NCBI RefSeq assembly: GCF_902459685.1
Contig: NZ_CABPSF010000004.1
Coordinates: 372,001-436,000 of the forward strand
Direction: 5' to 3'
From: Pandoraea iniqua
Lineage (GTDB): Bacteria; Pseudomonadota; Gammaproteobacteria; Burkholderiales; Burkholderiaceae
DNA length: 64,000 nt
Shown: positions 17,288 to 26,415 of the stretch, in pieces
Position numbering within the stretch: position 1 is the stretch's first letter
Layout: each line of letters opens with the position of its first letter
Position numbers and translations under genes: made by a program
Notes under the pieces: model-generated
What the model saw: only the letters and a program-made list of their open reading frames with translations
Databases searched by the model: none
What the model was told of the DNA's origin: nothing

Positions 17288-18261
17288 GCTTGCGAGATTT
17301 TCTCAAGTGCGTGTGGGAGGTCCTATACCCTCCTTATGAGCTTAGCCGTTACGGGCCGGACAGAAGGGCGACGACCGGGGAGCCTGCCGTGACACCAATT
17401 CGGGGAAAGAGGTCGACAGAGCAAGATATGCTGCAATGCTATCTTTCAGCGTCGGAAGCTATTTACAAAAGTGAGATCGATCGTAAGAAAAACCTTGAAG
17501 ACAAGGCGGGAACATATCTTGCCGGTCTGGGAATTTCGTCAAGCATTCTCGTGTCACTTCCAGCATTTTTGATAGAAAAATTCGGCGGCTCACTGTATCA
17601 AAAATTGATGGTGCTGATAATTTTCGCGATCGCGTTGGGATACTTGGTTCTCTCAGCGATTTATGCAGTAAAAGTCCGTACAAACGCAGCTCACTATGTG
17701 ATTAATTCGAAGAGTTTAGAGAGCTTCGGATTTTTGGGCTCGAATTTCCGCCGCAGATGGGCTGCGCATCTTATCGAACTTGCGCGGCTGAACGAACCCT
17801 CACTCACCCTCAAGGCAAATTGGTTGTACTTGGCTGAGAAGATGTTCTTGAGGGGGGTGATTATTTCGAGCTGCGGCGGAATCTTACTTTGGGTCTTTGC
17901 GATTTCACTCCCGAAGACCCCGGAATCTCATCGCGATCTAAAGGCGGCCGTTAATTCAGCGAACGGAATAAATGGCGTCAGCTTGAACTCCAACCTTGTG
18001 AGTTGCACCGAAATCACTTCAAATCTGGGGATGAAACTTCGGTCAGACGATAAGGTTGTTGATGACCTGAAGGCAGAATTGGCATCTAGCCTAAAAGCCG
18101 AATCAGAGCTTCGAGAAAAACTCGATGCGAAGTTGAATACTCCTCAGTCGCGGTCCTCAAGGTCATCGCTTCGAACGCCACCAAAGCATATTCGGCATGA
18201 TTGTGGTCCCGGACCTGAATCTACTTCCTCTGCCGTGACCGCTGGGGGGGACTCATCCTAA
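17284..18261 (+). CDS. Three-TM membrane protein coupled to the graspetide ligase; function unknown
   Basis: 325 residues, not recognised as a named family. Hydrophobic segments at about 77-97, 108-130 and 190-209. Ahead of TM1 is an amphipathic stretch with KKNLEDKAGTYLAG, similar in style to small membrane effector modules in bacterial conflict systems. After TM3 comes a loop, a predicted coiled coil at about 257-285 (DDLKAELASSLKAESELREKL) and a Ser/Arg/Pro-rich tail. It begins inside the ligase stop codon (4-nt overlap), so it is part of the same unit. Candidate roles are immunity, export or a membrane effector; sequence alone does not choose among them. Confidence 0.75.
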   Translation: MSLRDFLKCVWEVLYPPYELSRYGPDRRATTGEPAVTPIRGKRSTEQDMLQCYLSASEAIYKSEIDRKKNLEDKAGTYLAGLGISSSILVSLPAFLIEKFGGSLYQKLMVLIIFAIALGYLVLSAIYAVKVRTNAAHYVINSKSLESFGFLGSNFRRRWAAHLIELARLNEPSLTLKANWLYLAEKMFLRGVIISSCGGILLWVFAISLPKTPESHRDLKAAVNSANGINGVSLNSNLVSCTEITSNLGMKLRSDDKVVDDLKAELASSLKAESELREKLDAKLNTPQSRSSRSSLRTPPKHIRHDCGPGPESTSSAVTAGGDSS

Positions 18262-18604
18262 TGTCTGGGTCGCTGCCGGTTCGGCGTACAACGGGATGGC
18301 TCGATGCTCCAACTTTACTTACGAGGCATGTGCTGATGCGTCACCTGCACTTCCTCAGCCCAATGAATTCATGGCCGACGCATAGGATTGGCGGCTGAGC
18401 TGAAGTTAATTGGCGACAACAAAAAATCAACGGAGTAGTGGGGTGTTGAGGCCGGGCTGGCGACGCAGACATGAACCTTGCGGTAAATCCGACGCGAGCC
18501 ATTGCCGCTGCTATCTTGTGCCGACCTAAAGACCGGCGCGACATAAAAACCGTCTGCCGGATGTTTCGCAAAATTCCCGCGACAAAGCTCACCAATCAAA
18601 AAAT
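18262..18604. other. Intergenic stretch inside the island
   Basis: 343 bp between two rightward genes. Two overlapping leftward frames (18341-18595 and 18369-18614) are open but have no ribosome sites and no recognisable domains. They could be decayed small phage-type ORFs. No clear terminator is seen. Confidence 0.4.
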
Positions 18605-19210
18605 ATGCCTCCACATATCGCGATTATTCACGTAAACACGGTGCCGAGTGGCAGCTTCGAGGAATTCCGCACAGCAACGGCGTGGCCGGAAGTGGAAGTT
18701 CAAGTCCATGCAGTGGCCCCACCTGGCCCGATGGCTGGTATTGAGTGGCTTATGCCCACTCTTGTGATCGGCTTTGTTGCTTCTGCTTACTTTGGTGGTT
18801 TTTTTCAGGAAATGGGAAAGGACCACTACTTGTTGGTGAAGGAGCAATTCAAGAAGTTGTACCAGAAAGTTGCAGGTTCACATGCTCCCGATGTCAAGTT
18901 GATGAGTACTCAGGGCAAGGTGAAAGAGGTTCAGTCGTACTCGCTTTACTTTTCTCTGGTTGGCGAGACACCAAGTGGGATTAGGTTGAAGTTGCTCATA
19001 AAGAAGCCGATTACGATGGCAGAGTACGAACGTTGTGTGGATTGCTTCCTTGATCTGCTGAGAGACGTCAATCTGGGGACAATGGGCGAAGCTATGCGCA
19101 ATAGACTCGAATCCACAATTCCGCTGGGGCGCATGATTGTAGTCACCTACGACGAAAAGCTGGATCAGGTAGTCCCCATAGATGTCCTGACGGGGGAGAT
19201 GAAGAGATAA
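18605..19210 (+). CDS. Hypothetical single-pass membrane protein
   Basis: 201 residues, not recognised. A short N-terminal part, one strong hydrophobic segment at about 48-66 (EWLMPTLVIGFVASAYFGGFF), then a soluble domain of about 130 residues with mixed charged helices and strands (EVQSYSLYFSLVGETPSGIRLKLLIKKPITMAEYERCVDCF) and a C-terminal strand-rich end (RMIVVTYDEKLDQVVPIDVL). Codon use is island-like. It lies 343 bp beyond the RiPP unit and may be independent of it. Last gene before the tRNA-Ser. Confidence 0.6.
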   Translation: MPPHIAIIHVNTVPSGSFEEFRTATAWPEVEVQVHAVAPPGPMAGIEWLMPTLVIGFVASAYFGGFFQEMGKDHYLLVKEQFKKLYQKVAGSHAPDVKLMSTQGKVKEVQSYSLYFSLVGETPSGIRLKLLIKKPITMAEYERCVDCFLDLLRDVNLGTMGEAMRNRLESTIPLGRMIVVTYDEKLDQVVPIDVLTGEMKR

Positions 19211-19404
19211 CGAATATCTGAGTAAAGCGACGCGTGCTTTGGGGCGGAGGCAAGCGGTGGCGTCCGGCCTGCATGCTATCGGTCGTCATCGTTGCTCGCA
19301 GTGAAGCCTAGTTGAGGGCAAGTGAGCAATTTTGCGGGGGACCCAAAAAATTATTGCCGGGCATCACCCACAAAAGTTAGCAACTACTACCGGGAAAAAC
19401 AAAG

Positions 19405-19442
19405 AACTCTGGCGGAGGCGGTGAGATTCGAACTCACGGAAG
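19405..19442. repeat. attR-like direct repeat within tRNA-Ser
   Basis: Second copy of the 38-bp repeat found at 14937-14974. It includes the encoded CCA end, acceptor 3' strand and T arm of tRNA-Ser plus five bases downstream, so the gene was left intact on this side. Confidence 0.9.
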
Positions 19443-19499
19443 GGTTACCCCTTCGCTGGTTTTCAAGACCAGTCCATTAAACCACTCTGGCACGCCTCC
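19410..19499 (-). tRNA. tRNA-Ser (anticodon UGA)
   Basis: On the minus strand the acceptor GGAGGCG (19499-19493) pairs with CGCCTCC (19420-19414), followed by discriminator G and an encoded CCA. The anticodon stem CTGGT/ACCAG encloses the loop CTTGAAA, giving UGA. A long variable arm (class II, as in serine tRNAs) and a T loop TTCGAAT are visible. 90 nt with CCA. Integration site of the adjacent island. Confidence 0.95.
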
Positions 19500-19813
19500 G
19501 GGGCGTTGCGCACGACCAACTGTCGTGGCTGTTGATGCCGTCTGGAACGACGGCTTCGAGAAGCGTGCGGTCCGGGGGAATCGGCGTCGGGTTTCCGACG
19601 CAGTCCGGTACCGCACGGCAGCGCGCATTATACCCGCTCGACTCCCGATGTGAAGCCTCAAACACACCAAAATCGCCTCACACCCCGCTTAAATCCAAGA
19701 GTTCCCCCATCTCCCCCTTGTTTTGTCCGCGTCCGGCATGCATCATGCTTCCAGACGTACGGTGACCGCTCCCGGCGTGCCGTGCGAGGCCAGACATGAC
19801 CCGGAGACACCGC

Positions 19814-21565
19814 ATGGATGCCGACACCTCCCGCGACGCCGCCCGCGAGACGTCAAATGACGCCAGTGGCGAGCGCGCGATCAATACCCGAAATTCCCCA
19901 AGCATCCCGAATGCCGCCGGCGAAGCCACCTTCGCATGGCAGATTCCCACGCTCTACAACATCGGCGTCGACGTCTGCGATAAGTGGGCCGACGGCTCCA
20001 ACCGCCTCGCCCTCATTCACGAGAGCGCCGACGGGGTGCACGTACGTCTCACCTTCGACGTACTAAAAGAACTCTCCAATCGGCTCGCCAACGAATGGCG
20101 CGCCAATGGCGTCAAGGCCGGCGATCGCATCGGCATTTTCCTGCCCCAGTCGCCCGCCACGCTCGTTGCCCACGTCGCCGCCTACAAGCTCGGCGCCATC
20201 GCCGTGCCGCTCTTCACGTTGTTCGGCCCCGAAGCGCTCGCCTACCGGCTGCAAAACTCCGGTGCCGCCGTCCTCGTGACGGACCTCGCCAGCATCGGCA
20301 AAATCGACGACATTCGCGGCGAGTTGCCCGACCTGCGACTCGTCTATGTCGTCCACGACGATCTGCCCGAAGCCCATCACCACGTCTCGGATGACGAAGA
20401 CTGGGGCGTCGCCGAAGATGGCTTGCTTGCCCTGTGGCCAGCCATCGCACGGCGTGAAGCCGCTTTCGAGCCCGTGCAGACCCGCGCAGACGCGCCCGCG
20501 CTGATCATCTATACCTCGGGCACCACCGGCAAGCCGAAGGGCGCGCTGCACGCGCACCGCGTGTTGCTGGGGCATCTGCCCGGTGTCGAAACCTCGCACA
20601 ACGGCTTTCCGCATGAAGGTGATCTGATCTGGACGCCCGCCGACTGGGCTTGGATCGGCGGGCTGCTCGATGTGCTGCTGCCCGCGTTGCATCACGGCGT
20701 GCCGGTGCTCTCGCGACGCTTCGAGAAGTTCGACCCGGTCGCTGCGTTCGATCTGATGGCGCGGCACGGGGTGCGCAACACGTTCCTGCCGCCGACTGCG
20801 CTCAAGATGCTGCGCACCGTTACGTCGCCGCGCGAGCACTGGCCGCTGCAACTGCGTTCGGTCGCCAGCGGGGGCGAATCGCTCGGCCCCGAACTGCTGG
20901 CGTGGGGACGCGAACACCTCGGCGTCGACATCAACGAGTTCTACGGGCAGACGGAATGCAACATGGTGGTGTCGTCGTGCGCGTCGGAATTCCCCGCGCT
21001 GCCCGGCGCCATCGGACGTGCCGTGCGCGGTCATGCCGTGACCATCGTCGATGACGACGGTGTGCCGCTGCCGGTCGGCGCGGTCGGCAATATCGCGATT
21101 GCCCGGCCGAACCCGGTCATGTTCCTCGGCTACTGGCATAACCCCGACGCCACGATGGAGAAATATCGCGGCGACTTCCTGCTCACCGGCGACGCAGGCT
21201 TTGTCGACGAGCAGGGCTACATCACGTTCACTGGCCGCTCGGACGACGTCATCACCAGCGCAGGCTATCGCATCGGCCCCGGGCCCATCGAAGACTGTCT
21301 GATCCGGCATCCGTCGGTCCAATTCGCTGCCGTGATCGGCGAGCCGGACGAACTTCGTACGGAAATCGTGAAGGCGTTCGTCGTGCTGCGCGAGGGCTTC
21401 GATCCGTCGGACGAACTGTCTCGTGAAATTCAGAATTTCGTGAAGACGCGACTCGCCGCCCACGAATATCCGCGCAAGGTCGTGTTCCTGCCGGAACTGC
21501 CGATGACCGTCACCGGCAAGATCATTCGAAAGGCGCTGCGTGAGATTGGCACGGCGTTGGGGTGA
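19814..21565 (+). CDS. AMP-binding acyl-CoA synthetase (acetyl/medium-chain type)
   Basis: 583 residues of the ANL adenylating superfamily, activating a carboxylic acid to acyl-AMP and then acyl-CoA in the cytosol. Seen: P-loop-like YTSGTTGKPKGALHAH around residue 230, TPADWAWIGG, the A5 block NEFYGQTECN, the A7-A8 region LTGDAGFVDEQGYITFTGRSDDVITSAGYRIGP (in pieces), and the C-terminal catalytic lysine in TVTGKIIRK. Resembles AcsA-like medium-chain ligases. ATG 19814 is preferred over 19796 because CCGGAGA lies about 7 nt before it. Monocistronic, closed by a strong terminator. Confidence 0.87.
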   Translation: MDADTSRDAARETSNDASGERAINTRNSPSIPNAAGEATFAWQIPTLYNIGVDVCDKWADGSNRLALIHESADGVHVRLTFDVLKELSNRLANEWRANGVKAGDRIGIFLPQSPATLVAHVAAYKLGAIAVPLFTLFGPEALAYRLQNSGAAVLVTDLASIGKIDDIRGELPDLRLVYVVHDDLPEAHHHVSDDEDWGVAEDGLLALWPAIARREAAFEPVQTRADAPALIIYTSGTTGKPKGALHAHRVLLGHLPGVETSHNGFPHEGDLIWTPADWAWIGGLLDVLLPALHHGVPVLSRRFEKFDPVAAFDLMARHGVRNTFLPPTALKMLRTVTSPREHWPLQLRSVASGGESLGPELLAWGREHLGVDINEFYGQTECNMVVSSCASEFPALPGAIGRAVRGHAVTIVDDDGVPLPVGAVGNIAIARPNPVMFLGYWHNPDATMEKYRGDFLLTGDAGFVDEQGYITFTGRSDDVITSAGYRIGPGPIEDCLIRHPSVQFAAVIGEPDELRTEIVKAFVVLREGFDPSDELSREIQNFVKTRLAAHEYPRKVVFLPELPMTVTGKIIRKALREIGTALG

Positions 21566-21606
21566 GGGCAGGGCGATGTCGTCGCCTCAATGCGTGATCG
21601 CCCTAT

Positions 21607-21650
21607 GAAAAATGCCCGCCACATCTCTCATGAGGTGGCGGGCATTTCTA
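21607..21650. terminator. Bidirectional intrinsic terminator
   Basis: Stem AAATGCCCGCCAC (21610-21622) pairs exactly with GTGGCGGGCATTT (21635-21647) over a 12-nt loop, flanked by A and T tracts. It sits between the convergent acyl-CoA synthetase and hemW genes and can serve both. Confidence 0.85.
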
Positions 21651-21678
21651 CAACGATTTCGACTAACGGTAGCAGCAG

Positions 21679-22899
21679 TTAGCTACCCGATCGGTCCAAA
21701 AACATCCCTTGCAGGTCGTTCAGGAATCGCTGTCCCAACTCGGTCGGCGCAATGCGCTGCGGGTCGTCAACGAGCAGGCCTTTTTCGACGGCGGCCGTCA
21801 GCCCCTTCGCGATCTTCGACATCGGCAAGCCGGTGCGATCGGCGAACAACTCGCTTTTCACTCCGCCGGTGAGTCGCAACGCGTTCAGCATGAACTCGAA
21901 CGGCAGATCGCGCGCATCGACTTCGTTCTCTTCCTGGACGGCGCTGCCAGCAGCGGCCGCTTCCATAAAGCGTTGCGGATGCTTGTGCCGAATCTGGCGC
22001 AAGACACGGTGCGGGAACGAAATCTTGCTGTGCGCGCCCGCGCCAATGCCGAGATAGTCGCCGAATTCCCAGTAGTTCTGGTTGTGCTTCGCGCGCCGAT
22101 GCGGCTGCGCATAAGCCGACACTTCGTAATGCTCGAAGCCGCCGGTCGCCGTACGCTCAGCAATCCAGTCCTGCATGTCGGCCGCAGTGTCGTCGTCGGG
22201 CACGGTCGGCGGATACTTGTGGAATTGCGTATTTGGTTCGAGCGTCAGGTGGTACAGCGACAAATGCGGCGGCGAGAACGACAACGCTGTTTCCACGTCC
22301 TGCTGACACTGCGCGAGCGTCTGGTTCGGCAGCGCGAACATCAGGTCGAGATTGAAGTTGTCGAAGTTCGCCTGTGCGATTTCAATGGCATGACGCGCTT
22401 CGTCACCGTCGTGAATACGGCCCAGCGCCTTCAGATGCTCGCTGTTGAAGCTCTGAATCCCGATCGACAGACGGTTGATGCCGCTCGCCCGGAAGTTGCG
22501 GAACTTGTCGGCTTCGAAGGTGCCCGGGTTTGCCTCCATCGTGATCTCGGCATCGGCGTCGAGCGGCAGCAGTGCGCGCAAGTCCGACAGCAGCCGGTCG
22601 AGCCCGGCGGCCGACAGCAAGCTGGGCGTGCCGCCGCCGATGAAGACGGTATGCACCGGGCGCCCCCACACCAACGGCAGCGATTGCTCCAGATCCTGAC
22701 GCAACGCATCGAGATACGCCTGCTCGGGAAACGCCTGCGCGCCGCCTGCGCCACGCCACTCGTGTGAGTTGAAATCGCAATACGGGCACTTGCGCACGCA
22801 CCACGGAAAGTGCACGTACAGCGACATCGGCGGCAAGGCCGGCAAGCTGATTTTGCCGGGCCGCAGGAAGTTCTGTACGGACATCGTGGATTCAGTCAT
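21679..22899 (-). CDS. hemW: HemW, radical SAM heme chaperone-like protein
   Basis: 406 residues. Radical SAM protein with the cluster motif CVRKCPYCDF near residue 33, preceded by SLYVHFPW, and FIGGGTPSLLS, EITMEANPGTFE, GINRLSIGIQSFN and the HemN_C domain at the end (LPFEFMLNALRLTGGV). Often called an oxygen-independent coproporphyrinogen oxidase, but proteins with this HemW-type motif and N-terminus are thought to insert heme. ATG 22899 has GGGAGG about 10 nt upstream; the GTG at 22908 would sit too close to it. Starts 5 nt after rdgB, in an rph-rdgB-hemW operon. Confidence 0.92.
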   Translation of the reverse strand: MTESTMSVQNFLRPGKISLPALPPMSLYVHFPWCVRKCPYCDFNSHEWRGAGGAQAFPEQAYLDALRQDLEQSLPLVWGRPVHTVFIGGGTPSLLSAAGLDRLLSDLRALLPLDADAEITMEANPGTFEADKFRNFRASGINRLSIGIQSFNSEHLKALGRIHDGDEARHAIEIAQANFDNFNLDLMFALPNQTLAQCQQDVETALSFSPPHLSLYHLTLEPNTQFHKYPPTVPDDDTAADMQDWIAERTATGGFEHYEVSAYAQPHRRAKHNQNYWEFGDYLGIGAGAHSKISFPHRVLRQIRHKHPQRFMEAAAAGSAVQEENEVDARDLPFEFMLNALRLTGGVKSELFADRTGLPMSKIAKGLTAAVEKGLLVDDPQRIAPTELGQRFLNDLQGMFLDRSGS

Positions 22900-22904
22900 A
22901 CCGC

Positions 22905-23522
22905 TCACGCCTCCCGGCCCAGCTTTTCGAGCAGCACACGCAGCGCGCGAGCGCGGTGGCTGTGGGCGTTCTTCACGGCAGGATCGAGTTCCGAAGCGGT
23001 CTGATTCAACGAACGAATCAGGAAGTGCGGGTCGTATCCGAAACCGTGTGCGCCACGCGGGGTGTCGACGATTTCACCGTCCCAGCGGCCTTCGGCAATG
23101 ATCGGCTGCGGATCTTCGGCATGACGCACCAGCACCAGCGCAGCGAAGTAATACGCATCGCGATAGCCGGGTTTGTCGGCGTGGGGCGCGAGTTGTTCGA
23201 TCAGATGCTTGTTGTTGGCGGCATCCGACTTTTCACGACCCGCACGCGCGGCGTAGCGCGCCGAATAGACGCCGGGGGCACCGCCGAGAATCGGCACGCA
23301 CAACCCCGAATCGTCCGCGAGCGCGGGCAGGCCGGTGGCGGCCGCCGCGTGACGTGCCTTGGTCAGCGCGTTCTCGATGAAGGTCACGTGCGGCTCTTCC
23401 GCTTCCGACACGCCGAGCATGCCCTGCGGCACGAGTTCGATGCCAAGCGGCTCGAACAGCGACGCAAACTCGCGCAATTTGCCCGGGTTGTTCGACGCCA
23501 GCACGATCTTCTGCATGGCCAT
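22905..23522 (-). CDS. rdgB: RdgB/HAM1 non-canonical purine NTP pyrophosphatase
   Basis: 205 residues. Cytosolic enzyme that hydrolyses ITP, dITP and XTP to monophosphates, keeping deaminated purines out of nucleic acids. Family blocks seen: MQKIVLASNNPGKLREFASLF at the start (in part), TFIENALTKARHAA, ADDSGLCVPILGGAPGVYSARYA, and GFGYDPHFLI near the end. ATG 23522 lies 2 nt after the rph stop, and an in-frame ATG 23516 is an alternative. Middle gene of rph-rdgB-hemW. Confidence 0.95.
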   Translation of the reverse strand: MAMQKIVLASNNPGKLREFASLFEPLGIELVPQGMLGVSEAEEPHVTFIENALTKARHAAAATGLPALADDSGLCVPILGGAPGVYSARYAARAGREKSDAANNKHLIEQLAPHADKPGYRDAYYFAALVLVRHAEDPQPIIAEGRWDGEIVDTPRGAHGFGYDPHFLIRSLNQTASELDPAVKNAHSHRARALRVLLEKLGREA

Positions 23523-23524
23523 CG

Positions 23525-24253
23525 TTACACTCCCAGCGCGCGCTTTTGCGCGTCGATCAACTGACGAATGCCCGCATCCGCCAGATCGAGCAGCACGTTG
23601 CTTTGTTCGCGCGTGAACGGGGTGCCTTCGGCCGTGCCCTGAATTTCCACGAAACCGCCTTCGCTCGTCATGATGACGTTCATGTCGGTGTCGCAGGCCG
23701 AGTCTTCGGCGTAGTTCAAGTCGAGCACCGGTTGGCCTTGATACATGCCGACCGACACGGCTGCCACGTGGGCGCGGATGGGTGATGCTTCGAGCTTGCC
23801 GTCGGCGATGAGTTTCGACACGGCGTCGTGTGCGGCGACAAATGCGCCGGTGATCGAGGCGCAACGCGTGCCGCCGTCGGCCTGAAGCACGTCGCAGTCG
23901 ATCTGGATGGTGCGCGGGCCGAATTTCTCGAGATCGAACACAGCGCGCAGCGAGCGGCCGATCAGACGCTGGATTTCCTGCGTGCGCCCGCTTTGCTTGC
24001 CGCGTGCGGCTTCGCGGTCGCTACGGGTGTGCGTGGCGCGCGGCAGCATGCCGTATTCGGCCGTGAGCCAGCCCTGACCGGAGTCGCGCAGAAAGCCCGG
24101 CACCTTTTCTTCGACGCTGGCGGTGCAGATGACCTTGGTTTCGCCGCATTCGATGAGCACGGAGCCTTCGGCGTAACGGGTGTATTGGCGGGTAATGCGC
24201 ACGGGGCGCAGTGCGTTTTGCGCACGGCCGTCCGGGCGGGTGATTTGCGTCAT
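23525..24253 (-). CDS. rph: Ribonuclease PH
   Basis: 242 residues. Phosphorolytic 3'-5' exoribonuclease that trims tRNA 3' ends. Family signatures: [37 protein letters not shown] (in part), [59 protein letters not shown] (in part) and [19 protein letters not shown] (in part). The frame extends upstream, but ATG 24253 gives the standard start. First gene of rph-rdgB-hemW. Confidence 0.96.
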   Translation of the reverse strand: MTQITRPDGRAQNALRPVRITRQYTRYAEGSVLIECGETKVICTASVEEKVPGFLRDSGQGWLTAEYGMLPRATHTRSDREAARGKQSGRTQEIQRLIGRSLRAVFDLEKFGPRTIQIDCDVLQADGGTRCASITGAFVAAHDAVSKLIADGKLEASPIRAHVAAVSVGMYQGQPVLDLNYAEDSACDTDMNVIMTSEGGFVEIQGTAEGTPFTREQSNVLLDLADAGIRQLIDAQKRALGV

Positions 24254-24432
24254 GTGTGAGTGTCCTGCGAGGGTGAATTTATGCAGCAATACCCGAATGG
24301 TATCGCTAAACGCGATTCGCCAGCCCTTCGGCCGGAAAATGCGATAATCCCATTTCATCCATGCATGCAAAACCGGCTGCTGCTTCCGTCCCGCTGACAA
24401 AGTGTCATGGGCGCGTGGTACCGGTCACCCCG

Positions 24433-25362
24433 ATGAAAGACAACAATATCTATAGTATGACCGGCTACGCCAGCGTCACGCGCGACATTGCGCATGCCGA
24501 TGGAGCCGCAGGCGCGAGCGTGTCGGTCGAATTGCGCACGGTCAATTCGCGCTTTCTCGATCTGGCTTTCCGTATGCCGGAAGAGGCGCGCGCGTGCGAG
24601 CCGACACTGCGCGAAGGGCTGACTGCCAAGCTCTCGCGCGGCAAGGTCGACATCCGCATCAACGTGCAACGCCCCGAAAGCGGTGTGAACGGCGCGCTGA
24701 ATATCGACGCTGTGCGCCAGCTCGCCGACCTCGAACAACAGGTGCTCGCGCTCTTTCCCGATGCGGAACGGATGCGCACCGGTGAAATTCTGCGCTGGCC
24801 GGGCGTACTCGGCGAAGAGTCGGTCACGGCCGAAGCTTTGCGCGAAGCTGTCATCGATGCAGGCCGCGCCGCCATCGGCGATCTCGTCGAAGTGCGCAAG
24901 CGCGAAGGCGCGCAACTCAAGCAAAGCCTGATCGAGCGTATCGAACGCATGGAAACGATCCTCACGGGCCTGCAACCGCTCGTGCCGGAACTGGTCGCGC
25001 GCCATCAGCAGAAGATCGTCGATCGTCTGCATGAAGCGCTGGGCATCGTGATTCCCGAGGGGGCTGCGGCACCGGGCAAGGAAGAGATTGCCGATCGTAT
25101 TCGTCAGGAAGTGACGATGTATGGCGTGCGCATCGACGTGGCCGAAGAACTCACGCGCCTCGATGCTCACCTGAAGGAAACCCGCCACATCCTCGATAAG
25201 GGGGGCTTGGTGGGCAAACGGCTGGACTTCATGATGCAGGAGCTCAATCGCGAAGCGAATACGCTCGGCTCGAAGGCCGCCTCGAAAGAACTTGCCGATG
25301 CCTCGATGGAGCTCAAGCTCTACATCGAGCAGATGCGCGAGCAAGTGCAGAACCTGGAGTAA
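24433..25362 (+). CDS. yicC: YicC/YloC family endoribonuclease
   Basis: 309 residues. Start [31 protein letters not shown] (split), [14 protein letters not shown] and the C-terminal DUF1732 region [20 protein letters not shown] identify the YicC family, members of which are reported to cleave RNA. ATG 24433 is selected; the frame is open to 24361, and MTGYA at 24457 is also possible. Gene gmk follows after 5 nt, the classic yicC-gmk neighbourhood. Confidence 0.92.
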   Translation: MKDNNIYSMTGYASVTRDIAHADGAAGASVSVELRTVNSRFLDLAFRMPEEARACEPTLREGLTAKLSRGKVDIRINVQRPESGVNGALNIDAVRQLADLEQQVLALFPDAERMRTGEILRWPGVLGEESVTAEALREAVIDAGRAAIGDLVEVRKREGAQLKQSLIERIERMETILTGLQPLVPELVARHQQKIVDRLHEALGIVIPEGAAAPGKEEIADRIRQEVTMYGVRIDVAEELTRLDAHLKETRHILDKGGLVGKRLDFMMQELNREANTLGSKAASKELADASMELKLYIEQMREQVQNLE

Positions 25363-25367
25363 CTCGC

Positions 25368-26045
25368 ATGTCCCCGCAATCGCCCATCCCGCAAACCGCC
25401 TTGCATGCCGAATATCCCGGCAATCTGTTCATGGTGGTCGCCCCCTCGGGCGCGGGCAAATCCACGCTCGTGAACGCACTGCTCGCGCAGGACGACGAGA
25501 TCCGTCTGTCGATCTCGAGCACCACACGCCCGCCGCGTCCCGGTGAAGAGGACGGCGTGCAATATCACTTTCTGAGCGCAGAAGATTTCGTCGCACGCCG
25601 CAAGCAGGGGGAATTCCTCGAAAGCGCCGAAGTGCACGGTAACTACTACGGCACGTCGCGCGTGTGGATCGAAGAGCAGATGCGCGACGGTCACGACGTG
25701 CTGCTGGAAATCGATTGGCAAGGCGCGCAGCAGGTGCGCAAGCGCTTTATCAACGCCGTGGGTATCTTCATTCTGCCGCCGTCGATCGCGGCACTTGAGG
25801 AACGCCTGAAGAAGCGCGGTCAGGATGAACCGAACGTCATCACGCGCCGTTTGCTGGCGGCCGGTGGCGAGATGGCTCACGCGCCGGAAGCGGACTTCAT
25901 CATCATCAATGAAGACTTTCAGCGTGCGCTGGCGGAGCTGCAATCGGTGGTTACGGCCACGCGTTTGGGCTTCACGTCACAGCGCGCGCGTCACGAATCA
26001 CTGTTCATCGAACTCGGCATTCACTCGCCGCAGGAAGACGAATAA
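25368..26045 (+). CDS. gmk: Guanylate kinase
   Basis: 225 residues. Phosphorylates GMP to GDP with ATP. Walker [15 protein letters not shown] at about residues 24-37, the GMP-binding [35 protein letters not shown], and [16 protein letters not shown] 15-residue N-terminal extension precedes the core. It lies between yicC and rpoZ; with spoT downstream, the locus links guanine nucleotide supply and ppGpp metabolism. Confidence 0.96.
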   Translation: MSPQSPIPQTALHAEYPGNLFMVVAPSGAGKSTLVNALLAQDDEIRLSISSTTRPPRPGEEDGVQYHFLSAEDFVARRKQGEFLESAEVHGNYYGTSRVWIEEQMRDGHDVLLEIDWQGAQQVRKRFINAVGIFILPPSIAALEERLKKRGQDEPNVITRRLLAAGGEMAHAPEADFIIINEDFQRALAELQSVVTATRLGFTSQRARHESLFIELGIHSPQEDE

Positions 26046-26145
26046 CCCGTTTTACGTATCGCTGCGCGCTGGCTGGCATTCGCGTTTTGCGCGAGTGTTC
26101 GCCGGCTGCGATAGAATACGCCCTATATTGAGAAGGAACCTCCTT

Positions 26146-26352
26146 ATGGCCCGAATTACCGTTGAAGATTGCCTGAAACAAATCCCGAATCGCTTCGAGC
26201 TCGCACTCGCTGCGACCTACCGCGCCCGCCAACTGGCGCAAGGTCACACGCCGAAGCTCGAGAACAACAAGGACAAGCCGACCGTCGTCGCGCTGCGCGA
26301 AATCGCAGCGGGTCAGGTGGGCATCGAGATGCTCAAGAAAGTGCCGCTCTGA
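26146..26352 (+). CDS. rpoZ: RNA polymerase omega subunit
   Basis: 68 residues, standard length. [30 protein letters not shown] (read in two parts) is the omega signature. Omega helps assemble beta' into RNA polymerase and takes part in a ppGpp site. ATG 26146 follows an AAGGA ribosome site. It lies 100 nt after gmk, with a probable promoter between (TAGAAT around 26112), and 63 nt before spoT. Confidence 0.95.
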   Translation: MARITVEDCLKQIPNRFELALAATYRARQLAQGHTPKLENNKDKPTVVALREIAAGQVGIEMLKKVPL

Positions 26353-26415
26353 TTTTCGGGAGACAGCACTAATGCGATGTGACGTTCCGGGCCGCTCGAC
26401 GATGCAGGTACACGT

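Larger units (their letters stand above)
14937..19442. mobile_element. Small tRNA-Ser-associated genomic island (about 4.5 kb) with RiPP locus
   Basis: Segment bounded by the 38-bp tRNA-Ser repeats. Base composition and codon use inside are clearly more AT-rich than on both flanks (long A/T runs at 15,690-16,060). It contains a broken integrase, a three-gene graspetide-type locus, and one orphan membrane-protein gene. There is no intact integrase, relaxase or phage structural gene, so the island looks immobile now, or mobile only in trans. Confidence 0.85.

Noticed and set aside
18341-18614. Two overlapping leftward frames in the island gap
   Set aside because: No ribosome sites and two competing frames. 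Could be phage debris, but I cannot support a gene.
20063-21463. 466-codon open frame antisense to the acyl-CoA synthetase gene
   Set aside because: Same pattern of a codon-bias shadow.
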